37,920 nt of DNA from Bacteroidaceae bacterium (GCA_017546505.1 JAFYWV010000123.1:1-37920), one strand, 5' to 3'. Shown: positions 8,554 through 17,910, counted from the first letter of the stretch. Notes: a model not told the origin generated them from the letters alone. Translations and numbers: made by a program.

Positions 8554-11500
8554 TCAATCTTCAATCTCTGCTACAAAAACCTTTTTGCCGTCAACGATGT
8601 AGATGCCCGGTGCGGTTATTGCGTTGAGCTTACGGCCGCTAAGGTCGTAAATAGCTTTCACGTTTCCGCTTTCAGCTTTCACATCGTCACTAACCTCGTC
8701 TATCTCGGTTGTGTTTCCACCATAGAAGAAGCCGTAGCTTGCAATCGCATATTGAGCACCTTCTATCTCCTCCAAATAAGACTTGTTGGCATTGCACATA
8801 AGATAACCGCCCTTGTTGTGGTTTGTAGTGCCATCAATTGTTAACTTTTCACCGGCTGCATTGCGGTTCTCGTATGTCCAGTAGAAAGCTATGCGGTTGT
8901 TCTTCTTTGAAAGCATATAAATATCCTTCGCACGACAATCTTCAATCTTTGTATATGCAGTTCCCAATAGGATGTTATTTTTGGCATCGAATGTAGCCGG
9001 TTTTGCACTATAATGGAACTTCTGGTTGCTCATAGGGCTCTCACTGGTCAATATCACGCCCGTATTGGCCGGAACGACACCATCTTCAATGGCCTTCATT
9101 TCAAGAGTATTGTCTGATGACACACCGTTCACAACCCAAGCTGTGATACCATCGGGGATTTTTGCATCGAATCCAAGATAGAGACTTGCGTATGCCTTAT
9201 TATCGGGAAGAGCCGCCGACGAGAGTGATGGAACATTGTAATATATACTCTCCTCGGGGTTCTTTATCTCCTCGATAATCCACTTGGTATTCTCGGTGCC
9301 TGTGTTTGTTACCTTAGCTGCACCTGCAATCTGTGAGATGCCGGTAATTGAAACTTCACCACCCGAATTGTAAACTTTATCGTTGTATTCGGCATTGCTG
9401 TGCGCAAGATTTGCAACATATAGATTCAAAGTATAGACACCTGGAGCAACTGTTCCAAAACTATACTCATTATCAACGTGGCTACCACCGGCTTTTCCGT
9501 GATGATACTTGCCGGCAACAATGTCGCCGTCGCCATTAACAAGAGTAACACCAAGCATATTAAGTTTGTCGGAGCCGGTCTTGTGCGTAAATGTAACCGT
9601 TACAGCACCCTCTGCATCTACATTCACATACAGGCTCTTGCAGTGTACAGCATTGTGTCCGGTAACACTTTCAAAAATAGTTGCAATATCTGCAGGATAT
9701 TCAGTAACTGCATTACCCCAGAAACCGCTGTGCTTTCCATATACCACCGGGCCTGTAGAAGATGTTCTGTTCATATACACATCACCCACCTTGAAGTTTG
9801 TGGTGCAGTCACCAAGAGCGCCAAGTGATATTGCAGCCGCTCCATCCTCGTTCACCGATGAAGCATTCTCGCCAAGCGCTGTGAGATAGCACTGTGTATG
9901 CAAATTCTTGACTTTCAAGCCATCGAGAGCTAACAGACCTTTGTCGTCGGCATCACCCTCGAACACCCACGCTGCACGGCTGTCGAAACTACCATCAGCA
10001 AGAACAACATCATCAAGGTAAACCTCTTTTGATGTGTGTGTGTTATTGGTCCAGTCGGTATGCACAAGCAAAGCATTCTCAGTATCTCTTTCAACAACAG
10101 AACGTATTGTGTAGAGCGCGCCCTTACGTGGAGCGGTGAAGGCACTGAGGTCGGGGCCAAGATACTCCCTCACAGCAGCAACAGCTTCGTTAAAGTATTT
10201 CTCGTCATTGCTGTGGTCGTCACCGGCTTTGATAAGAGCAGCCATTTCGGCAAGTTTTTTACACAATGCAACATATTCCTTATCATATATAACGAAATTA
10301 TCATAGTTGTCAACGTTGTAAACCTCAAGCAACTGGTCAATGTGTGCATCGAAATTCACAACCCTCTCGAACAACCAGGTTGATGGGTTCGAGCTACCCA
10401 AGTCGGTAAAGACAACATCGCCCTTTTCGCTCGGTTGCAATGCCCATCCCATTTCGGAAACATCCGGGTTATTCATAACAACGGCAAGACCTCTGTAATA
10501 CTCGTTTGTAGAGGGGAGTATGTACCAGGTATCTTTTTCTGCATTATGGGCATTCCAAGTCATTGCAGATACGGATTCGGCTTTCAACGATGTTATACCA
10601 ACGCCCGTCTTAGGCATATTGGTAACAAGTTTGGTGATATCACCCATATTTGGGCAATTGATGTAGTCGTTTCTTCTGTCAGTGCCAATGTCAGACAACG
10701 ACATTGTTACATCGAGCGAGTTCGTTACTTTGATTTTAAGACGATGCTCGGCATAAGTTAGCACCACCTTGATTTTAGAGTATGCACCACGCGTATGTTC
10801 GAAAATATATTCTGTGCCATTTTCTCCGGCCTTAAAACAGAGGTCTCCATCGGACTGCAAATAGATTTGGAAACCAGTACTATAGTTGTCGGCAACCGAA
10901 TTATCACCTGTTGCAAGCAACGCTGTTCCCCAGTAGTTGGCACCCGTACCGTTAGACTTGAATTCTGCGGTAATCTCCCAAACATCATCCTTTGATATTG
11001 TGGTTACCCCCGGAACCGGGTCATTGGTCACGCCACGTCCTTCAAAAGAAGTACTGAAGAGTTCAATATTCTTTCCAACGAGTGTAGAGTCGTTCTTGGC
11101 CATAAGGTTATGGATGTGCACCTCGAGATACTCGTTAATGGTTTGAGGGTTTTTCATCACACCCGCAAAATTGAAGAGATTGTAAAGGGTCTGCTCCTCA
11201 ATGCCGTTTCTTTCGCAAAGTATCATATTGTTCTCACCACCATTGTATGTAGCATAGTCACCGCTATAAACATTCTTGACATAGTACCAAACCGGATTAT
11301 AAGGGTTCGTCTCGTCGGTGGGGGTTGGCAACGCCAAAAGATTATACTCAATCTCGTGATGCAACATATGGATTTCCTGCGACCAAGCTACAAGCTGAGC
11401 AACATCATCGGCTGTCGTTGCATTTTCTGCGAGCTGATGGATATAATTATAATATGCAGCTATCTTATCCTGGCAATAGAGCGGGTTCTGTTCGGCAATA

Positions 11501-14100
11501 TTCTTTTCAAGCTCGGCGTGCAACACCTTGTGTTGTTCGTCAATATATTCCCGGAGAGCTTTAACTGCGGCAGCGTCGTCAACCTCCTCAAAAACCCAAG
11601 CAGCACCATCGCTGTTGACATTTGATTCAACAACGGAATTCTCACCGCCAAAGTGTTCACTGCACCAGGCATCTCCCGGATTGTTATCTTTGTCAAGGAT
11701 TGTTTTTGTTATTGCATATCCTGTGTACTTACCACTGTTTGTGATATTTGGCTGAATGTAGTACATCTGACCGGCATCGGTCCACTCGTTGGCAGCCTTG
11801 CACTTTTTGGTTGTCACTACGCTGTTGATGAGTGCGCTGTAGTAATTCTCTGTCACCTCGCCGCCGGTGAAGTAGAAGAGTTCAAAAGCATCTATCTGGC
11901 CATCCTCCTTTTGCAGTGACATATTGGTGTTCTTGGTGTCAAACGAAGCGAAATAATCAACTCCGGCAGATGGAGAGATTGGACCATCATCTTCATCACC
12001 TCCAATTTCAATATCCAAGTCGGAATATGCGGCACGGTTAGGAGCCACCTGCTGCGAGATTTCAGCCTTACGCATATTCTTTATGCGATAGAGTTTCTTG
12101 ACGCCATTTGATTTTTCAAATGGTGCAACAATCTCGAACTTTGCTACAAGAGTATCACCCGATTGCAGGTTGTCATACAATACTTTATCAAAAACATCTG
12201 CTTTACGAACAAGCTCTTCATCACCTTTTTTCAGATAATAACCATCAAAACGGTGTGTTTGGGCAGCCAGTTCTGTGAGCACTGGCAGATGATTGCTGTC
12301 GGTGAAAAGGAGCGAGAAGGGGGTATCATACTCCACTCCACCCACTGTAAGGCTCATATTGCGCTGAGCAAGCGGAGAGGCAAGAATTGTTATTCTCTTC
12401 TCATTCGCGGCAAGAGGAACAGGTATGAAAACGAAGTCGGTACAACACAGTGAAGTGGTTTGGTCCTGAGCATCAGAAACATCACCAACCCAACCATTTC
12501 CGTCGTTTTTGACAGCAAGATACTGTCCATCTGCTATCAATGGCACTCCGTGGCGTTGTGTCTTGTTGGTATTCATTTCCCATTTTGCAGCGTTCAAGTC
12601 GGTTGTAACAATGCCTTTGCCAAGGAACAGAGTGCTGTACTTGCAGTTACGGAACAGAAGAGAGCCATCTGATGTCTGATAACAAATCCACTCGAACGCC
12701 GATTTATCATCGGCTGAGTGATAATTACCTGTTGCTACAAGAGCATTGCCATTCACTCCGTCTGTACTTATGTGACGGTTAACATAGTCGCCATTGCTGT
12801 AAGCATCGGCATAGATGCGATACTTGTAACCGGGAATGGGAACACCGGAGAGCTGTTTCACCTCGGATGCATCGTGATTATAACCCTCCAAAATGGAATT
12901 GTAGGCTTGATATGTGCCGCTCACAGGCAGTGAATTGTCAAAATAAGTAAAGGCGTTGTTGATGACGTTGGTATTGGGGAGCACATAAAGTCCTGAAAGA
13001 CCCATCGTCTCACCGTTAACCGAAACAATCTTCACTTTGGTAAACTCTCTGCCACCAAGTTCTTCACTTGTGAATATGTGCAAATATTCATCTTCTGTGG
13101 CAAATGTAGTTTCAAAGGTGCCGACAGACTCAAATCCGCTTTTACCTACAGGCAGAACCTGCAGTTCAAAACGACTGAATGAATTATCTCCGCTTGCACG
13201 GCGGTGCATATAAAGCGAGAAACTGTTGATGCTCTCATTCTCACCAAGAACAAGGTCTATTTCGTATGAGCCTGAAAGAGCATAAGAGAGATAGCTACCA
13301 TCGAGCAAGTGAGCTGCACCTTCATCGGCTGTTATTTGTTGTGCGCTTTTTATATAACCATATATTTGCTGCGCCGAGTAGATGTCGCAGCGGCTGTAGA
13401 TGTGCAAATCCCGCAAATTAAGTTCGGGGAATGTTTCCGGCACAACCTCCTCCACCTCGTAAAAGGCATACGGGTGTCCATCGCCAGCAGCAGCAAAGGA
13501 TTCGGTATTTCCGTTCCAATATCTGTTTTTATCTTCGTTGCCAATAACAAAGGTTTTGTTGTTGGCGGATGTAATGGAGTTATAGAATACTACTGTATAA
13601 TTCTCGTTCTCGGAATTTATAAACGCCTGTTTTATCCCGTTATTCTCTGTTATCACTCCGGAATCCTGGTCAAAGGCATCACCTTCGACTGCATTGTCCC
13701 AAGGATAGATGTAAAGTGGTTGGGGAGTGATGTTTGATGTAGAGCCCTCAATATTTACATATGTTCCGGAAGACAAAGACTTGAGAGCATACTTCTTGTT
13801 ACTCTCATCAACAGCCTCCAATGTAAAAACAAAGCAGTCGTTGTAAACAAGGACAGCGTTGTCGCGGCTCTTGTCGAGTGAAAGACCTACTCCGTTGTTA
13901 TAGACAAAACCCGTACAGTCCTGACCATCTTTGACGCTATGCGCCGTATTAAAAATCATATACTTCTTTCCCGGCACAAGAGTAGAGACACGATATCTAA
14001 TCTGTGGCGTGTAAGAAACCTTGTAGTACTTGTCAGCCCAAGCAGATGACACCCCTACAAGGAGAAGCATCAAACAAAGAAATACTTTTTTTGCATTCAT
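8554..14100 (-). CDS. Secreted 1848-residue multidomain surface protein with C-terminal sorting-type tail
   Basis: Residues 1-22 are a clear signal peptide ending SSAWA. No catalytic domain is recognised. The visible layout is: ricin-like beta-trefoil region (about 30-190); F5/8 type C-like domain (about 225-360); further ricin-like segments with W-x-F/Y-E patterns (about 430-560 and 690-840); a helical stretch (about 840-920); a concanavalin A-like region beginning TSFEGRG (about 1013-1190); another helical stretch (about 1260-1330); and a beta-sandwich module (about 1640-1790, IPDGITAW and VVPANTGVIL) that resembles modules in the GH89 protein next door. The end, IYDLSGRKLNAITAPGIYIV, has the form of C-terminal sorting tails of Bacteroidetes secreted proteins. 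It is the first gene of the apparent surface operon. It may be an adhesin or a glycan-binding partner of the GH89 enzyme; this role is inferred. Confidence 0.85.
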   Translation of the reverse strand: MNAKKVFLCLMLLLVGVSSAWADKYYKVSYTPQIRYRVSTLVPGKKYMIFNTAHSVKDGQDCTGFVYNNGVGLSLDKSRDNAVLVYNDCFVFTLEAVDESNKKYALKSLSSGTYVNIEGSTSNITPQPLYIYPWDNAVEGDAFDQDSGVITENNGIKQAFINSENENYTVVFYNSITSANNKTFVIGNEDKNRYWNGNTESFAAAGDGHPYAFYEVEEVVPETFPELNLRDLHIYSRCDIYSAQQIYGYIKSAQQITADEGAAHLLDGSYLSYALSGSYEIDLVLGENESINSFSLYMHRRASGDNSFSRFELQVLPVGKSGFESVGTFETTFATEDEYLHIFTSEELGGREFTKVKIVSVNGETMGLSGLYVLPNTNVINNAFTYFDNSLPVSGTYQAYNSILEGYNHDASEVKQLSGVPIPGYKYRIYADAYSNGDYVNRHISTDGVNGNALVATGNYHSADDKSAFEWICYQTSDGSLLFRNCKYSTLFLGKGIVTTDLNAAKWEMNTNKTQRHGVPLIADGQYLAVKNDGNGWVGDVSDAQDQTTSLCCTDFVFIPVPLAANEKRITILASPLAQRNMSLTVGGVEYDTPFSLLFTDSNHLPVLTELAAQTHRFDGYYLKKGDEELVRKADVFDKVLYDNLQSGDTLVAKFEIVAPFEKSNGVKKLYRIKNMRKAEISQQVAPNRAAYSDLDIEIGGDEDDGPISPSAGVDYFASFDTKNTNMSLQKEDGQIDAFELFYFTGGEVTENYYSALINSVVTTKKCKAANEWTDAGQMYYIQPNITNSGKYTGYAITKTILDKDNNPGDAWCSEHFGGENSVVESNVNSDGAAWVFEEVDDAAAVKALREYIDEQHKVLHAELEKNIAEQNPLYCQDKIAAYYNYIHQLAENATTADDVAQLVAWSQEIHMLHHEIEYNLLALPTPTDETNPYNPVWYYVKNVYSGDYATYNGGENNMILCERNGIEEQTLYNLFNFAGVMKNPQTINEYLEVHIHNLMAKNDSTLVGKNIELFSTSFEGRGVTNDPVPGVTTISKDDVWEITAEFKSNGTGANYWGTALLATGDNSVADNYSTGFQIYLQSDGDLCFKAGENGTEYIFEHTRGAYSKIKVVLTYAEHRLKIKVTNSLDVTMSLSDIGTDRRNDYINCPNMGDITKLVTNMPKTGVGITSLKAESVSAMTWNAHNAEKDTWYILPSTNEYYRGLAVVMNNPDVSEMGWALQPSEKGDVVFTDLGSSNPSTWLFERVVNFDAHIDQLLEVYNVDNYDNFVIYDKEYVALCKKLAEMAALIKAGDDHSNDEKYFNEAVAAVREYLGPDLSAFTAPRKGALYTIRSVVERDTENALLVHTDWTNNTHTSKEVYLDDVVLADGSFDSRAAWVFEGDADDKGLLALDGLKVKNLHTQCYLTALGENASSVNEDGAAAISLGALGDCTTNFKVGDVYMNRTSSTGPVVYGKHSGFWGNAVTEYPADIATIFESVTGHNAVHCKSLYVNVDAEGAVTVTFTHKTGSDKLNMLGVTLVNGDGDIVAGKYHHGKAGGSHVDNEYSFGTVAPGVYTLNLYVANLAHSNAEYNDKVYNSGGEVSITGISQIAGAAKVTNTGTENTKWIIEEIKNPEESIYYNVPSLSSAALPDNKAYASLYLGFDAKIPDGITAWVVNGVSSDNTLEMKAIEDGVVPANTGVILTSESPMSNQKFHYSAKPATFDAKNNILLGTAYTKIEDCRAKDIYMLSKKNNRIAFYWTYENRNAAGEKLTIDGTTNHNKGGYLMCNANKSYLEEIEGAQYAIASYGFFYGGNTTEIDEVSDDVKAESGNVKAIYDLSGRKLNAITAPGIYIVDGKKVFVAEIED

Positions 14101-14141
14101 TTGGTTTTATTGTTTTTATTTTTCGTTTTCACTTTGGTTGT

Positions 14142-14212
14142 GACGGCGACCAGACCGCGCTGGATGCACTCACACGCGCACACACACGGGCGCTACGCGC
14201 TCGCCTGAATAA
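14142..14212 (-). promoter_or_regulatory. GC-rich structured 5' leader of the surface operon
   Basis: This 71-base segment is much richer in GC than the AT-rich DNA on both sides, and it begins just where transcription from the 14220-14250 promoter should start. It can pair GGCGA (14205-14201) with TCGCC (14149-14145) across the whole segment, and holds two small internal hairpins: GCGC-TAC-GCGC at 14190-14200 and CCAG...CTGG at 14150-14163. It may control translation or stability of the mRNA. No known riboswitch class was recognised. The rest of the 14101-14457 gap holds only AT-rich DNA and two divergent promoters. Confidence 0.4.
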
Positions 14213-14219
14213 TAGTTTG

Positions 14220-14250
14220 CAAAGGTACGGGTTATTTATATTTTTTTCAA
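14220..14250 (-). promoter_or_regulatory. Promoter of the 1848-residue protein / GH89 operon
   Basis: On the minus strand a TTG (14250-14248) is followed after 20 bases by TACCTTTG (14227-14220), a full match to the Bacteroidetes sigma-ABfr -7 consensus TAnnTTTG with normal spacing. Transcription should start near 14213, giving a leader of about 110 nucleotides before the ATG at 14100. Confidence 0.7.
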
Positions 14251-14369
14251 TAAAAAAGCTGAACTTTTTTCATCGTTTAACAGATTGACAGATTCTTAAG
14301 TTCTTTTTAGACAAAAAACGCGATTAATTCTAAAATCCGGTTGAGACGTTATAAAAAAAGTTAAGACTA

Positions 14370-14400
14370 TTGATTTTTTCCGAGCCCTTTTTTAACTTTG
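14370..14400 (+). promoter_or_regulatory. Promoter of guanine deaminase gene
   Basis: TTG at 14370-14372 is followed after 20 bases by TAACTTTG at 14393-14400, a full match to the Bacteroidetes -33/-7 pattern. The ATG follows 57 bases later. Confidence 0.7.
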
Positions 14401-14457
14401 CTTGTAGCGAACAGTTTGCTTTGCAAAATTGTTTACAAAACAACAAAGAGAGAGATT

Positions 14458-14925
14458 ATGAATCATCGGGATTTTATGCGCAAGGCAATTGCCCTTGCTG
14501 TGGAGAATGTTGAGAATGGCGGCGGTCCCTTTGGAGCTGTCATTGTGAAGAACGGAGAGGTTGTTGCAACAGGTGTAAACCGCGTGACACCCAACAACGA
14601 CCCCACAGCACACGCCGAGGTGTGTGCAATACGCGCAGCGTGTACAAAATTGGGCACTTTCGACCTTAGCGGATGTGTCATATACACATCGTGCGAGCCC
14701 TGCCCGATGTGTCTGGGAGCAATATATTGGGCACATATTGACAAGATTTTCTACGGTGCAAACCAGCACGATGCTGCAGCTGTGAATTTTGACGATTCGT
14801 TCATCTACCGCGAGCTGGAGCGCGCCCCCGAAGAGCGCCACAAACCCGTTGAAAATATTTTACACAAAGAGGCACAGGTACCATTCAATGCCTGGAGAGA
14901 GAAAGGCGACAAAGTGGAATATTAA
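14458..14925 (+). CDS. guaD: Guanine deaminase
   Basis: The 155-residue protein hydrolyses guanine to xanthine and ammonia in the cytoplasm. It belongs to the cytidine deaminase-like fold: zinc ligand and proton shuttle H52-A-E54, and the second zinc motif SCEPCPMC with C82 and C85. The C-terminal part NFDDSFIYREL and the tail ending KVEY match the GuaD type (Bacillus subtilis GuaD) rather than the tRNA adenosine deaminase TadA, and the length is that of GuaD. The ATG at 14458 is chosen because MNHRDFMRKA aligns with the family start; an in-frame upstream start at 14398 would fall within the -7 promoter box. It is a single-gene unit with its own promoter and terminator. Confidence 0.93.
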   Translation: MNHRDFMRKAIALAVENVENGGGPFGAVIVKNGEVVATGVNRVTPNNDPTAHAEVCAIRAACTKLGTFDLSGCVIYTSCEPCPMCLGAIYWAHIDKIFYGANQHDAAAVNFDDSFIYRELERAPEERHKPVENILHKEAQVPFNAWREKGDKVEY

Positions 14926-14972
14926 TGAAAAACAATAAGTGAAGACCCGGGGCCTTCACTTATTGTTTTTCA
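14926..14972. terminator. Bidirectional terminator between guaD and the LytTR gene
   Basis: A perfect 19-base-pair stem (left arm 14926-14944, right arm 14954-14972, loop ACCCGGGGC) has A-rich left and T-rich right ends, so it can stop transcription in both directions. Its right arm contains the stop codon of the convergent LytTR gene (14970-14972). Confidence 0.9.
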
Positions 14973-15710
14973 TCTTCCTTTTCCAACGAAATGTTTGTCG
15001 ATATACTCAAAGAATTTATCCTTGTACATATCGCCGATGGGTACATATACATCACCGTCATATACAATACGCATCTTTGAAACCTCTTTCACCTTATTAA
15101 GGTTAACAAGATAGGAGCGGTGCACTCGCATAAAGACATCGGCAGGAAGGCACTCCTCTATCTTCTTCATACTCAGGAGCGAAACAATGGGTTTTGAGCA
15201 TCCCTCGACAAAGATGCGCACATACTCGCTCATACTCTCAATGTATTTTATTGAACTTACGGGCACACGCAACATCCGATAATCCGACTTTACATAGAGG
15301 CAATCGTGACAAAGCCCCTCACTGAATTCGGCCGCAGGGCGTTGCGCAGCGTCTACAGCCGAAAAGCGATGCAGTTTATTTGCAGCCTTCAGAAAGGAGT
15401 CAAAAGATATGGGCTTGAGCAGGTAGTCGACAGCGTCGAGCCTGAAGCCTTCGATGGCATACTCGGAATAGGCTGTCGTGAACACCACCATCGGCGGGCG
15501 CGAAAGGGAGCGCACAAGCTGCACGCCGTCAATGTCGTGCATATTGATATCGACGAACATTGCATCGACATTGCCGGCAGAAAGAATTTCCATAGCCTCG
15601 GCTGCCGAAGAGCAAGTCCCCACATTCTCAAGAAAAGGCACGCGCTCAACATACTTTTCGAGTTGTGCCACAGCCAACGGCTCATCGTCAACTATTATAC
15701 ATTTTATCAT
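14970..15710 (-). CDS. LytTR-family response regulator
   Basis: This 246-residue cytoplasmic DNA-binding regulator has an N-terminal receiver domain (about 1-120) with the acidic pair D8-D9, phospho-acceptor D54 in MFVDINMHDIDG and the conserved KP motif (LLKPIS), followed by a LytTR domain (about 135-240) with YVKSDYRM, IESMSEYVRIF and MRVHRSYLVNL. Its start overlaps the end of the sensor kinase gene by 23 bases, so the two are almost surely translated together and form a two-component pair. Target genes cannot be told from this window. The stop lies in the terminator shared with guaD. Confidence 0.95.
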   Translation of the reverse strand: MIKCIIVDDEPLAVAQLEKYVERVPFLENVGTCSSAAEAMEILSAGNVDAMFVDINMHDIDGVQLVRSLSRPPMVVFTTAYSEYAIEGFRLDAVDYLLKPISFDSFLKAANKLHRFSAVDAAQRPAAEFSEGLCHDCLYVKSDYRMLRVPVSSIKYIESMSEYVRIFVEGCSKPIVSLLSMKKIEECLPADVFMRVHRSYLVNLNKVKEVSKMRIVYDGDVYVPIGDMYKDKFFEYIDKHFVGKGR

Positions 15711-16866
15711 ATTGTATCGGTATTTTCATTTCAACATTGTACCAACCGTCGGAGACGGATATAAGCAGCCGGGCCTTGCTGCCAAACAGCAAACCCAGAC
15801 GTTTTTTTGCATTTTCAATACCTATGCCGCCAGATACCGTGTTCACAGCCACCCTTGCGGTGTCGGGCAGAGAATTGCGACAAGAGAACAGCACACACCC
15901 ACCGGCCTCATCAACAAGCAGAGAGATATTTATGAAAGATTTCTTGGCATAGGTGACACCGTGCTTGAAGGCATTCTCGACAAACTGCATAAACAGCAGC
16001 GAAGGAACATTTACCCCTTTGGCCTCGGAGGTGAAATCGGTTGTAACCTCGAGCTTGTCGGTATATCGCAAACGCATAAGTTCAATAAAGTCCTTGATGA
16101 AAGATATCTCCTTTTCAAGGGGCACAAAGATTGATGATTTTTCGTACAACACGTAACGCATCAGCCCCGACAGTTCCTGAACAGCCGTCTGCGCCTTGTC
16201 CTTGTCAATATCAATGAGTGCGTGGATATTGTTAAGGCTGTTCATAAAGAAATGGGGGTTTATCTGGTACTTTAGGTATTCAAGCTCAGAGCGTAGCTTC
16301 TCGCGTTCAAGCTCCTTTATGCTCTCGTCGCGACGTATGGTGAAGAAAAAGAGGCGCACACAGACATTGAACACCAGCACAAAGAGAGACAACATTATAC
16401 GCACATTCTTGGGATGTGTAAAGAACATCCACGTATTGCGCTCGCCATCGAACGGAGGCAGCATCTGCCCTGCAACAGGAGTTGCATCGAACGGCAGCGG
16501 AAGAATAGGCAGTTTGCCCACCGGCGCACCCTGCAAATGCAGAAAGCCCGGCTCATCGACAGGAAATGCCATAAAGACAATGGCTGCGGCCACCACCACA
16601 CACAGCAGATAGAACACAAAATGCCTTCCCTTCTTTTTGTAGAGAAGGAAAGGCATTAAGATGTTGTTGTTTATGAAAAACAGTATGATGGCCGGCAACA
16701 GGAACACCCAGAACGCCACAAGCTCGTCGAGTGTGGGCATAAAGGTATCGTCCTTGTAGAATGCACTCTTGATGAATGCGCCAAAGAGTGGCGACAACAG
16801 CAACACGCTCCAAAAAAGGAGGTATATGATATATTCAACAGTGCGTTTCTTAAAACTCCAGGCCAT
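15688..16866 (-). CDS. LytS-like membrane sensor histidine kinase
   Basis: The 392-residue inner-membrane kinase partners the LytTR regulator just downstream. Four predicted membrane segments (about 11-31, 48-70, 82-101 and 155-175) leave a proline-rich loop of about 53 residues between the third and fourth, facing the periplasm if the N-terminus is inside. A short coiled coil (180-200) leads to the His_kinase domain of LytS/YehU type, YQINPHFFMNSLNNIHAL with phospho-acceptor H205. The ATPase domain shows the N box FVENAFKHG (N298) and the G box GGIGIENAKKRL (about 347-357). It starts 92 bases after nadC on the same strand, so it may share the nadC transcript. The signal sensed is unknown. 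Confidence 0.94.
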   Translation of the reverse strand: MAWSFKKRTVEYIIYLLFWSVLLLSPLFGAFIKSAFYKDDTFMPTLDELVAFWVFLLPAIILFFINNNILMPFLLYKKKGRHFVFYLLCVVVAAAIVFMAFPVDEPGFLHLQGAPVGKLPILPLPFDATPVAGQMLPPFDGERNTWMFFTHPKNVRIMLSLFVLVFNVCVRLFFFTIRRDESIKELEREKLRSELEYLKYQINPHFFMNSLNNIHALIDIDKDKAQTAVQELSGLMRYVLYEKSSIFVPLEKEISFIKDFIELMRLRYTDKLEVTTDFTSEAKGVNVPSLLFMQFVENAFKHGVTYAKKSFINISLLVDEAGGCVLFSCRNSLPDTARVAVNTVSGGIGIENAKKRLGLLFGSKARLLISVSDGWYNVEMKIPIQYDKMYNS

Positions 16867-16958
16867 TGTTTTTTTGCTTTATACCGCGCAAGTTAAATAT
16901 TTATTTCCAATATAAATAATCTATTCGGCAGAAAGCAACATTACATCAGCAAACCGCG

Positions 16959-17810
16959 TTATTTGACAGCCTTGAAACTCATATCGAGTCCCTTGACAGA
17001 GTGTGTGAGCGCACCGACTGAGATGAAGTCCACACCACAAAGGGCATAGCTGCGCAAAGTATCGAAGGTGATGCCGCCCGAAGACTCGGTCTCATAACGT
17101 CCGGCAACCATTTCAACCGCCTTACGGGTTTTCTCGGTATCGAAATTGTCGAACATAATGCGCTGTACGCCACCCATATCAATAACCTTCTGCAAATCCT
17201 CGAGTGTGCGCACCTCGACCTCAATCTTCAAATCCTTGCCACAAGCCTTGCAATACTCCTTGGCACGTGAAACGGCCTGCTCGATGCCACCGGCAAAATC
17301 GACGTGATTATCCTTTATCAATATCATATCGAAAAGGCCTATGCGGTGGTTGACACCGCCACCGATGCGCACAGCCTCCTTTTCCATAATGCGCATACCA
17401 GGAGTTGTCTTGCGTGTATCGAGCACGCGGGTGCCTGTACCCTCGAGTTCCTTGACATAGCGACGTGTCATTGTGGCAATACCGCTCATTCGCTGCATCA
17501 CGTTGAGCATAAGGCGCTCGGTCTGCAACAGTGAACGCACGCTGCCGGTAACATACATTGCAATATCACCCTTCTTTACCTCGGCACCGTCCTCAATGAG
17601 AACCTCAACCTGCAACGCCTCGTCAAAGCGTGCGAAGATGCGCTTTGCCATCTCAACACCGGCAAGGACACCGTCTTCCTTAATGAGGAGCATATTCTTT
17701 CCCATTGCATCGGCCGGGATTGTTGAAAGGGTTGTGTGGTCACCGTCGCCGATATCCTCGGCAAAAGAGAGGTCTATGAGCCTATCTATCAATTCGTCTT
17801 TTACATTCAT
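16959..17810 (-). CDS. nadC: Nicotinate-nucleotide pyrophosphorylase (carboxylating), quinolinate phosphoribosyltransferase
   Basis: The 283-residue enzyme makes nicotinate mononucleotide from quinolinate and PRPP in de novo NAD synthesis. Family motifs are all present: AEDIGDGDHTT near the N-terminus, ERLMLNVMQRMSGIAT, DTRKTTPGMR, GGVNHRIGLFDMILIKDNH, EVEVRTLEDL and SSGGIT. The length is standard. The start ATG at 17810 is only 21 bases from its -7 box, giving a very short leader. It lies divergent from rlmH and upstream of the sensor kinase gene. nadA and nadB are not in the window. Confidence 0.96.
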   Translation of the reverse strand: MNVKDELIDRLIDLSFAEDIGDGDHTTLSTIPADAMGKNMLLIKEDGVLAGVEMAKRIFARFDEALQVEVLIEDGAEVKKGDIAMYVTGSVRSLLQTERLMLNVMQRMSGIATMTRRYVKELEGTGTRVLDTRKTTPGMRIMEKEAVRIGGGVNHRIGLFDMILIKDNHVDFAGGIEQAVSRAKEYCKACGKDLKIEVEVRTLEDLQKVIDMGGVQRIMFDNFDTEKTRKAVEMVAGRYETESSGGITFDTLRSYALCGVDFISVGALTHSVKGLDMSFKAVK

Positions 17811-17830
17811 AATATTTGGATTTATTTTTG

Positions 17831-17861
17831 CGAAGATAGGAATTAATTGTCACGCAAGCAA
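17831..17861 (-). promoter_or_regulatory. Promoter of nadC
   Basis: On the minus strand TTG (17861-17859) is followed after 20 bases by TATCTTCG (17838-17831), one base off the TAnnTTTG consensus. The same TATCTTCG octamer occurs before aspA and rlmH. Confidence 0.6.
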
Positions 17862-17882
17862 AAGTAAGCGAGTTTTTTATTG

Positions 17883-17890
17883 TATCTTCG
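17883..17890 (+). promoter_or_regulatory. Likely -7 box of rlmH
   Basis: TATCTTCG at 17883-17890, followed by C, is the mirror image of the nadC -7 box 44 bases away. No good -33 TTG is seen at 19-21 bases upstream. The ATG follows 20 bases after the box. Confidence 0.45.
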
Positions 17891-17910
17891 CGGCATAAAT
17901 TGATAGAAGA

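Noticed and set aside
14161-14190. CACACGCGCACACACAC stretch as a phase-variable repeat
   Set aside because: The CA units are few and interrupted, so slippage-driven switching is unlikely; it is treated as part of the leader.
14398-14457. N-terminal extension of guanine deaminase by 20 codons
   Set aside because: The extension would begin within the consensus -7 box of the promoter, and the family alignment starts at the ATG at 14458.
14392-14841. Minus-strand open frame of 149 codons opposite guanine deaminase
   Set aside because: It is the antisense of a well-supported enzyme gene and has no domain or promoter.
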